A DNA stretch of 62,000 nucleotides from Branchiostoma floridae (taxonomy: Eukaryota > Chordata > Leptocardii > Amphioxiformes > Branchiostomatidae). The notes beneath the pieces were generated by a model that saw only the letters and a program-made list of their open reading frames with translations, was not told the DNA's origin and searched no databases. Made by a program: the position numbers and the translations under genes. The stretch is from contig NC_049980.1 in the NCBI RefSeq assembly GCF_000003815.2, forward strand, positions 7,033,699-7,095,698. The letters run 5' to 3'. This document shows, piece by piece, positions 1-62,000 of this stretch; within the stretch, counting starts at the first letter, position 1; each line of letters opens with the position of its first letter.

Positions 1-274
1 CTAGATGGCACTTGCTGCAAGTGTACTAATGTTTCCTCGATTGCCATAACATCTCTTTTTAATTGGCAGTGGATTTGTACATACATAATCATTTATTTTC
101 CTTCAATAAAAAGTGACATGATAAGCTATATTGACTCAAACTTACATGTCGCTGTGGCACAAGTGGTAATGCAACCCTGTACATATGTACACACTTTAAG
201 TAAATGCATTGGATGTTTAGTGAATGAACATGTATTCATTTTCCTTTATTTAACGCTTTTTCTCTTTCTGTCAG

Positions 275-54238
<53,964 letters not shown>

Positions 54239-55321
54239 ACATAGCACAGTGTGTGGTGGATCTATAAACAATCAACAAGAGAGTTTTAAAACTTCCAAAC
54301 TTTTACTTTGTTTCTTGTATTCATTTGTTGTCTCCCTGGAGTTAAAATTAGCTGAAGATTCTCTGTTTATAGGCAAGTACTCTTGTAGAGTTTCCTTTGT
54401 CAACGTGTACACTTTTGTACTACAATTTTATCCAAGATGAAACTTACTTTTAGTTGTTTTTTCATGATTTTATCCCTTAAAGGATGTTGTCATCAGAACT
54501 TTAACTACTGATTGATACACAATTATATACATGTACGTAGCTGCCTTGCTTCTGAGTTTGCCAGGTTCACCTAAAAGTACCATGAAGGGTCAGTCATTTC
54601 AGGTGGTGTTATGGTACTTAAAAAAGGAAAATAGACTTTTAAGTAACCATGGTGCCTTAACTCTCACAAAATCTCTGGTTAAGCAAAGTAGACCTCAAAA
54701 CGAGTGATACGGTAGAAGTTTCAACAAAACAAAAATGTACATTTTTATTACTACATGTAATTTCATAGAGATTCTTCATCTTGTATCAATAGGTAGATTC
54801 TGAAAATCACAAATCTAGCAATCTGGCTATCTTAGCAAAGTTCATAAAAAAAGATTGTTTTGGTGCTATAAGGTGATAAATGTTTGACAGTATGGTGCTG
54901 GTGATATTATTTATTATTCCTTTGAAAGTTTGGCCCTTTGGGCGGGCTAGAACAATTCTAACACTCAATTCCTCTCAAAGTCCAAAAGTGTGATAAACGT
55001 TACAAAGTACATTGTACATACATGTAGATAGGGCCAGGAACCAATCTGCCACACTACAACACTGTTCTTGATTCCACTGCCTCACCAAGTTACAGGGTTT
55101 ACGACAATATTGTCCTCAGACATTGCCAATGTTGCACTGCATATTCATGTTCTGTTGAGAGACAAAAAGGTTTTGTGTAACTGTTTTGTGCTCTACAGTC
55201 GTCAATGGACCATAGGAATCAATACATTTACCCACCTTGTTGTCTCTACTACTTGTATCATAGTTGCCAGTGTCCCCAAATTTTTTACGTGGCCTGTTCA
55301 ATCTAGGCTGTATTCTGAACA

Positions 55322-55327
55322 AATAAA
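55322..55327 (+). terminator. Candidate polyadenylation signal for PXDN
   Basis: First clear AATAAA found after the PXDN stop codon, about 1.08 kb downstream. A second cluster of AATAAA lies near 56797-57001. The sequence alone does not decide between them. Confidence 0.3.
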
Positions 55328-55624
55328 AAGGCCACTTAAACAACCGATCTCTAGGGACATTTCTTTCTGCCATTCTTCAAGTTCAGTGGTGTGGACAATG
55401 GAACAAGACACCTACGATGTACACTCGAACTTGTGCAAGTGCTAAGGACCACCTGGCCAGGTAGAGTAACCACTTTTAAATAATTTTTCACGTTGCGTGA
55501 ACTTGAAAAATCTTGTCTCTAATGACCAGGCAAGTGTCCACACAAATGGGTTCCTTGAGTGGTCTTCTTGGGTAGGTTTGACTGTACGCATATGGATCGG
55601 AGCTGCTGCTCTTCAGTACTGAAA

Positions 55625-55819
55625 AGGCCCCCTTTCCACTTGACAGCGTCCAAAATAGGATCTGTGAGGGAATATAATGCAAGATAAAAGAGTATGATTT
55701 ACAATACAACAAAGCATGCAATTAAAAAATCTGTTCTCTGTCTATGAAATTCATTGAGTGATATGTAAAATCTGCCGTCGTCATGTGGTCACAGCACTAG
55801 TGGAAAGGGGGTGTAAGGT
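55625..55819. mobile_element. MITE-like element with CCCCTTTCCACTA ends, copy 2
   Basis: Left end GGCCCCCTTTCCACTTGAC and right end CACTAGTGGAAAGGGGGTG are inverted. The right end is the exact reverse complement of 23 bases at 53358-53380. Confidence 0.5.
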
Positions 55820-56491
55820 ATAATTTTCTGGCAAGAGCTTTTTTACTTAGGACATTTTAAAGATAGACCTTATTCAAATACAGTATATTTTTTCAAAGAG
55901 ACTACAGATATGAATGCATCCAGTATACTCGGTGTAACAGACAAAGTGTAACCAAAGATTATATATGAATACAAATGTTCACATAACAATTATAGTCTCA
56001 TCATACTGCCAAGAGATGTTTTCACAGTGGTTTGTAGATTGTCCTTCAACAAAGGAATATCCAATTCTGTAACATAGTTACAAACATCCAGTGTGAACCA
56101 ACATATAGTCCTCATGATATTTTAACAACCATGTATCGTCCGACATTTTTGTGGATGATATTTCTTCAGTTATAACACTAGAAAATCTTGAAGCATAAAT
56201 GTCGTCAGAAAGATAAGCTTCATGCAAAAAAAATGTGATACACTCATCTGAGTGAGTATAATCAAGACTATAAGGTATGCAAGTATGATACCCTGTATTT
56301 TGTAAATGTAGATTTAGCAAAAAATGATGTATTTTAATTGTTCTTTTACACCTTGTAATGATCTATCGTCACTATTAGATTACTTTTTAGCCTTTGTTAC
56401 AGATTGCTGCTTAACATGTAGCTTTTTACCACTACTATGTAGCTTAAAGATGTTATTTTAAAACATGTGGAAACTTTTGTATGTTTTACAA

Positions 56492-56693
56492 TACTGTAAA
56501 AGGGGGAATATTAATATTTGTGTTGGTTTTATGTTTGTGGTTTTTGCAATGACCGCTTCGTCACAAACTTGAAACCACCATGAAAATTTGAGAATTTGTT
56601 CTGTCCTCTTTTACTTTCTTATTTGAACCGTGGAAGTCCATTTTCTCCATACAATGAAATCAAATCCTGGCTGACATTTCCCCTTTTACAGTA
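56492..56693. mobile_element. MITE family B, diverged copy in PXDN 3' flank
   Basis: Begins TACTGTAAAAG and ends CCTTTTACAGTA, about 202 bases, with AACTTGAAACCACCATG in the interior as in the family consensus. Confidence 0.55.
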
Positions 56694-56796
56694 TCAGCTT
56701 GCACAGCAGGTAGTCTGATGTGGTTTCCTTGTGCAGTGGAGAGAATGTGTGATTTGATCATAGGAAGGTATACCATCTGGAGCGGTGGGAATGACA

Positions 56797-56802
56797 AATA
56801 AA
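56797..56802 (+). terminator. Alternative polyadenylation signal candidate for PXDN
   Basis: AATAAA followed by further AATAAA copies near 56968 and 56997. Use would give a ~2.56 kb 3' UTR running through two MITE-like repeats. Confidence 0.25.
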
Positions 56803-57854
56803 TGTTTTATACAAAAATATGGATTATAGTCGCTGCTTTGTTAATAATCTACTGGGGCTAGCAGCACTTCTTACGGGGTTTCTGTGACGCTGTCGATCTC
56901 AGAAGCTCTGCCGGCAGGGTCACTTAGGCCACAGCAAGTAAATTTTATGAATGACATCAGCGCAGTCAATAAATTTTGACTGATTTTAGAGAAAAAATAA
57001 ATTTTCCCCTCAGGAATTCACATCACAACAAATTACCAAAATGTAGCCCAATTGTATGATGTAGCAACTGTAGGTGTAGAAGTGAATGAAACTAGTGAGG
57101 TAGTTGTAGAAGTGACACCTGTGTGGTAGCCTTGAGTTAAGTTTCCACTGGTCTACCACACAAGTTTCACTTAATGCACTTCTTGAATGCAGGAATAAAC
57201 GACTCACTACAATTATTTATGCAAGGACATTTTATTCCACATGCATGTCCTTGGTTTTTCAATCTCCTTGTTTTATGGTGTCTACTTTGAAAATTTAGAC
57301 ATCTTGTTTTTTTCACCCTCTCGTATTAAATTTAGAGTCTGCAGGAGATGTCTTCCATAAAATGTACTTGCTGTGGTCTAATGTGAAAGAGTGTTTTCAT
57401 TAGGCTTGAACTTTTTATTCTTGAGATAATTGCATATTTGCAATGTACAGGGTTAGCCCTTGGCAATGGCCTATGGCTAGTTGGGCAGCCCTGGCTGTAT
57501 GTATACAGCTAAACCAATAAATGAAATTGCATATTTGTTTCCTCAACTCTCCCATTGGATTGCATGTATTACTGGGAAAAGTTTTAATGAGTGGGCGTGG
57601 ATGTCATCCATATAATCAAATCAGCATGACCTTAAAAACTGTTCACGTCAAAAGAACATAACTTTTCATTCCTTCTGCTCTTTCTTTGGGGGGGGGATAT
57701 AAATTCTGCAAAATGGTTTGAGTTTGGCATAGTATGTTTAGACTAACCAACAAGTGGGGACAAAATGTGAGCCAAGAATTTTGCAAACGGGAATACAGAG
57801 TCCTCCCCGGTCAGAGGCCCTCCACTATATTCCTAGCCCAGCTCCACTATACTG

Positions 57855-58566
57855 GTTACCTCCATGAAATGTCATGGAATGGAGGGTATATTTTCTGTTA
57901 TGTGTCTCTGTCTGTGTAGATGATTACTCAAGAACGGCTGGATGGATTGGTTTCATACTTGTTGTGTTGGTGGGGTGTGATGAAAGCTCGAATCGATGAG
58001 ATCATGGGAGCCGCATCTGTCGTTATAATCGATGTAATAATATCAGAAATCACCCCTATATTTGAGATATATTGGTACAGGCATCGTGCTGTATGTGTTT
58101 GTTAATGGGCTTAGCTGCAAGCAGATAGTGAGGTGACAGCTGTTTGGGGAACCCCCAGTAGTTTTATTTATGTCTGCTTAGGACTGTTTGAAATATTTGT
58201 AACAGTTGGCACAGTAGTTACCTCCATGAAATGTCATGGAGGTTATGTTTTCTGTTATGTGTCTCTGTCTGTGTACAAGATTACTCAAGAACGGCTGGAT
58301 GGATTGGTTTCATACTTGTTGTGTTGGTGGGCTGTGATGAAAGCTCGAATCGATGTAATTTTGGGCGCCGTATCTGTCGTTATAATCGATGTAATAATAT
58401 CAGAAATCCCCCTATATCTGCGATATATTGGAACAGGCATCGTGCTTTAAGTGTTTGTTAATGGGCTTAGCTCCAAGCAGATAGTGAGGTGATTTGTATG
58501 GCAGCTGTTTGGGGAACCCCGAGTTTTTTTAATATGATAATTAGTTTTATTTATGTCTGCTTAGGA
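57855..58566 (+). repeat. Direct tandem duplication of a ~330-350-bp unit
   Basis: Units 57855-58183 and 58217-58566 both start GTTACCTCCATGAAATGTCA and end TTTATTTATGTCTGCTTAGG, with close similarity throughout (for example AACGGCTGGATGGATTGG in both). The 33-base spacer differs. Short frames in each are not conserved with each other in reading and are unlikely to be genes. Confidence 0.75.
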
Positions 58567-59855
58567 TATCATGGAGATGTGAAGCGTAAGTATAATTGTA
58601 AGAAGTTGAGGTACATTTAACGGTAATGCTTAACAGGTATGGATGTCTCACGTACTGTGCTGCTGATTTGAGTGACATGGTGATTAAAATGCCATTAGGT
58701 CCTCTCATCTTAGATGGGTTGGGTGTCAGAAGTTTTATGGGCGATACAGATGTTCTGATTTCGTTACGATAAGGGACAGTTGTTAGTTGTCTCTTTCGTA
58801 GCCAATGGTACTTGTTTTTTAGCAGACGGGGTTGGTGCCAAGTATTCATCTTACAGTTGATGTAGGGCTATCAGAGGAAAGTGTGCATCTCATTTTTGTA
58901 CCGTGTGAACAGCTGATGTTATGACATATTGGTGGAAAATCAAATCACTATCTGACTAAAGTTGGCAACATCCCTTCTTCTTTCTGAGTTTCCCAACTTC
59001 CTCCCACCACACCGCTCTGAGGCACATAGTCGAACCTCAATAATGCTGACAACCTTAGACAGTTTAAATGCCAAACATCAAGCTTAAGGAACACCACGCT
59101 ACCATATGCCGTCGACCTCTTAAACGCACATTACACAGTTAAGTGTCACATTTTAATAATTACTAATCAGATGGACATCCTCTGTGTCATTAAATAAATA
59201 CACCACTACTTTCCCATAACATTTATAACCATTACTCTCAAATACAACCGACTATAAACATACATACCATCCACAAAAAAGCAATAAATATTTCATGGAG
59301 GTATGAGGTCCCCGAACTCTAGTTTTGAAATTTAGTGTGTTTCTTTCCTATTTTCTTGGTTAGTTTTGCAAAAATCAATGAAAATTCACTAGATTTTTGT
59401 GCTAAGTGGCATCGCTTCATTTCCAGTCGGCATTGTCTGCAAAAACTTGTGAATGGGCGATGATCAAAACAATAGTGGTTTTGCCACTTCACAACAAAGG
59501 AATCACTAATACAATATACTATACTTCATTATTACTTGTAGTATTTGACAACGTCATTGCAAAATGAACCCATTTTCCTGACAGCGCATATTTTTGCCAG
59601 CCCCTCCACTATACTTAAACATTCTGGGGAGAACCCTGGGAATATAATAAGAGTTTATGCAGCTAACTATCGCTCTCAGGAGAATACCAGTACCGGTTTG
59701 TCTACTAAGTAAGCATTTACTGATTTAGGCACGGTGGTTGGGTAGAATTGTCCGTGTATTGACCTACTTACAATGTATACCACTATCCAATATAGTTTTA
59801 CGTTACTCTTATTAAGAAATCACGTGCACAAAGACTTTGGATCATTAACAAGTAG
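58567..59855. other. Intergenic spacer between convergent PXDN and ZIP genes
   Basis: No gene seen. Near 59292 TTTCATGGAGG is the inverse of CCTCCATGAAA at the start of each tandem unit (57859, 58221), hinting that the duplication and this spacer are parts of one larger repeat. Confidence 0.4.
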
Positions 59856-59861
59856 TTTATT
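59856..59861 (-). terminator. Polyadenylation signal of the ZIP gene
   Basis: AATAAA on the minus strand (tttatt on plus), about 635 bases downstream of the ZIP stop codon. It implies a 3' UTR of roughly 0.65 kb. No closer AATAAA was noticed. Confidence 0.5.
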
Positions 59862-60495
59862 TTCCTTTCCATTCTACACTAATTAACATATGATATCGAC
59901 AGGAACAGTTATGACTTCTTTCGAACATGGAATGGAAGCACAAGCCCATGAAACACGGTGATGGTCTCAAAACCAATTGCACATTGTTACAAATCATTAA
60001 AAGTGACGTGAAGGGGTGATAGGGGATATAAAAACAGCCTTCAAACGGAATTAAAATTATTCAGCCCCAGGAAATTACACAACTCTTTACCTAAAAGTTA
60101 ACCAACATCTTAAAACCCCATACAACCTCCATTGTCAGTCATAGCCGCGCTATGTAAAACAATCACATCTGCATATTTAAAATCACGAAGATTGGTCAAT
60201 TACATGTATAAAACACAATTGCACAAAACGTTACTATCATAACAGCACCGTTCAAATTTAGTACATTGTTCATGGGTGGATCTTTTGCTTTAGCGCGCAT
60301 ATTATAAGTTTTTCAACAAAAGATTAAAGCAGTTCACATACAGTGAGTTACATGACACAAGTTTCAAATTCAATCAATAGGATGAAACTCTGTTAGCCAC
60401 AAATCAACGTTCAAGCAGGTGCCAATGCATATGACGCATGTAAGTGTGAATGGCATCCACTATCGCATTAACTAACCATTGTCTTCTTTTTTTTT

Positions 60496-61476
60496 TCAAT
60501 GATCATGATCCTCCAAGAGACTCAATGCTGCGAGGATGGCGAACCCAACGACGGCGCACAGCATACCCAGCAGATCACTTGTTTTCAGTTCTTTGGAAAG
60601 CACCTCCATGAACGTGACATGCAGCAGAGTTCCCGCAGCCACCCCCTGTAGAATGCCGGTGACGAGACCACCTCCGTCCGCGTCGGTGACCAGGAGACCT
60701 ATGCCTTGTCCTAGGGGACCAGACAGACTGAAGACTACGCAGGTGGCGACTTTGCATGGTAGTGACAGTTTACCGGTTGCGACGTTCATCCCAAGACTGA
60801 GGGCTATGATGCTTTTGTGGACGGCAATTGCGGCGAACAGCGACAGAAGAGCTGACTGCACGGACTGGACACCGAGTGCGATACCTTCAAACGTCCCGTG
60901 AACGCTTAGAGCGATCAGAAGCAAGAGTGTATGCACGTTTCCTCCCACTGTTGCATTGTCATTTGAGTCCACAGGGCTGTCAGCTGGTGACCCAGTCCTT
61001 TGTGCTGACGGATTGACTGCCCCGTAGTCCACCTTGGATTCATTTCTTATCAATGGACGAGTTGTGTCCTCCTCACCAACTGTGCTGTGCGATCGTCGGT
61101 CCCCATGACCCACATCTTGAGATGGACTATGGTCATGAGGTAAACAAAGATGTGTCAAACTCTCCACCAGGTGAACAATGAAAAACCCAATGCACGTCAC
61201 CAGTTCAGCTATGGGGTAGTGCGTATCGATCCCGTATCCATGTAAGCTTTCCTCAAGGCCCTCCCTCACTTCTGGAAGCAAGTGAAGAAGACATGTCGCC
61301 AAGAAAACTCCCCCTACGAAGCTGTTCACCTTGCCGAGAAAACTTGACCTTTGGCCGTTGCTTGTTGCTGACGGCCTGGTTGCCCTCCAAGCCAGAACCA
61401 GGGGGAGCAAAGAAAACGCCAAACATGAAACCAGAAGTCCGAGGAGGGTCAGAAGCTGTACAGTAATCAGGTCCAT
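60496..61476 (-). CDS. ZIP family zinc transporter (SLC39A1/2/3-like), single-exon CDS
   Basis: Membrane carrier that brings Zn2+ (possibly other divalent metals) into the cytosol. It is 326 residues, the usual size of ZIP1-3 (about 310-325). Eight hydrophobic segments lie near residues 4-29, 46-69, 88-111, 181-203, 210-232, 242-263, 271-292 and 302-322. The long cytosolic loop (112-178) has a weak His cluster HDHSPSQDVGHGDRRSH. Signature residues are present: HGTFEG in TM4 (His193, Glu197) and HK in TM5 (His220), the known metal-binding pair of helices, plus LLHLLPEV in TM2. The start has a strong context (aggATGG). No intron interrupts the coding sequence. It converges with PXDN. The choice between ZIP1, 2 and 3 is not resolved. 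Confidence 0.95.
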   Translation of the reverse strand: MDLITVQLLTLLGLLVSCLAFSLLPLVLAWRATRPSATSNGQRSSFLGKVNSFVGGVFLATCLLHLLPEVREGLEESLHGYGIDTHYPIAELVTCIGFFIVHLVESLTHLCLPHDHSPSQDVGHGDRRSHSTVGEEDTTRPLIRNESKVDYGAVNPSAQRTGSPADSPVDSNDNATVGGNVHTLLLLIALSVHGTFEGIALGVQSVQSALLSLFAAIAVHKSIIALSLGMNVATGKLSLPCKVATCVVFSLSGPLGQGIGLLVTDADGGGLVTGILQGVAAGTLLHVTFMEVLSKELKTSDLLGMLCAVVGFAILAALSLLEDHDH

Positions 61477-62000
61477 CCTTCAGTAGACTACGATGATACG
61501 ACGAAAAGAAAACTTCCAGCCTTTATGAGGATGTTTATACAAGTGAAAAACTGCAGAGTCACGAGCTGTGCTGACTAAAAGCTACGTGTGACCTGGCGTC
61601 GCTGCTAGTGATTTCTTCACGTCACGTGAGGTCAATTATGTGTGCTTGGGTTTGTTTTTTAAGAAAGTAGGGCATCAATCGCTCGCTTATTCGTTCTTTT
61701 TCCTGTCCCGCTCGGTTTTATTTGTGCTTGGCACCTGTCATGCCTGTGCTCGGACAAGTTTCGCGCCAGTTTGTAAAATCTGGATCATTTTGGGGCCGTG
61801 TGGAACAGAAAAACGAGAGCCGTGCGCAAATCATGAATATTCAACAGGATTAGTATTCATGAATATTCAACAGCAATGTAAAGAGTACTTCCGGGTCATG
61901 CTTCCGAGTAGTGCACTTGTTCTGAACTGCAGAGCGTAGTGAATACGATAGGTGGCGTGGTTTTATATGACAAAACTTTGCAGGTTTTCAGGTAGCATTG
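61477..62000 (-). promoter_or_regulatory. Upstream region of the ZIP gene, motif-rich
   Basis: Holds an E-box CACGTG (61623-61628), an E2F-like TTTCGCGCC (61759-61767), an ETS-like ACTTCCGG (61887-61894), one metal-response-element core on the minus strand (TGCGCAC, 61822-61828) and a duplicated 17-bp unit. No TATA box is evident. This looks like a TATA-less promoter, possibly shared with a gene beyond the window. Motif reading only; single matches to short motifs are weak evidence. Confidence 0.45.
61831..61873. repeat. Duplicated 17-bp palindrome-containing unit in ZIP upstream region
   Basis: TCATGAATATTCAACAG occurs at 61831-61847 and 61857-61873, exactly 26 bases apart. Each copy contains the perfect palindrome TGAATATTCA, which resembles palindromic POU-factor sites. 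Function is inferred. Confidence 0.6.

Larger units (their letters stand above)
54239..57854. other. PXDN 3' UTR and flank
   Basis: Directly follows the stop codon. No coding potential. Contains two MITE-like units and candidate polyadenylation signals; the UTR end cannot be fixed from sequence alone. Confidence 0.5.

Noticed and set aside
60536-61016. Plus-strand frames over the ZIP gene
   Set aside because: Antisense shadows without any protein feature.

Overview
The window reads as an invertebrate deuterostome nuclear genome, most likely an amphioxus (Branchiostoma). It is AT-leaning and intron-rich, littered with short palindromic elements, tRNA-derived SINE-like units and microsatellites, and its main gene encodes a peroxidasin close in domain order to vertebrate PXDN. 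The species call is an inference from protein similarity and repeat style, not a database match.

Region 275-54238 (+ strand) is the 3' three quarters of a peroxidasin gene. Nineteen exons were read by eye; their phases close in a single frame (4188 nt after the first base, including the stop). In order they encode three LRRs, the LRR C-terminal cap, four Ig domains, the heme peroxidase domain, a basic linker with a furin-type RKRR site, a coiled coil and a VWC domain ending at 54238. The signal peptide, LRR N-cap and first LRRs lie before base 1.

A 34.5-kb intron (9797-44258) separates Ig2 from Ig3. Inside it, on the same strand, lies a very long open exon (33567/33579-35880) with a good signal peptide and a low-cysteine, Arg/Ser/Gln/Asn-rich, internally repeated secreted region. 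It ends at a GT donor in phase 1, the phase needed to splice directly onto the Ig3 exon at 44259. The most interesting hypothesis in the window is therefore an alternative peroxidasin isoform in which LRR-Ig1-Ig2 is replaced by this region. A nested independent gene remains possible.

The rest of the introns holds mobile-element debris: a palindromic ~215-bp MITE family (4 copies, one split by a later mariner-derived insertion), two 578-bp mariner-derived elements, a second MITE family ending in TACTGTAAATG, a 1.3-kb hAT-like element with a CpG-rich promoter-like core, three LINE C-terminal fragments, several foldback elements and large tetranucleotide arrays.

Region 54239-59855 is the peroxidasin 3' flank plus repeats. 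Region 60496-61476 (- strand) is an intact, intron-free coding sequence for a ZIP-family (SLC39A1/2/3-like) zinc transporter, convergent with peroxidasin; its AATAAA lies near 59856. The 62-kb end holds its upstream region, with E2F-, ETS- and E-box-like motifs and a duplicated palindrome, suggestive of an active and possibly bidirectional promoter. Peroxidasin acts in the extracellular matrix and the ZIP protein at the membrane; nothing here indicates that they work together.
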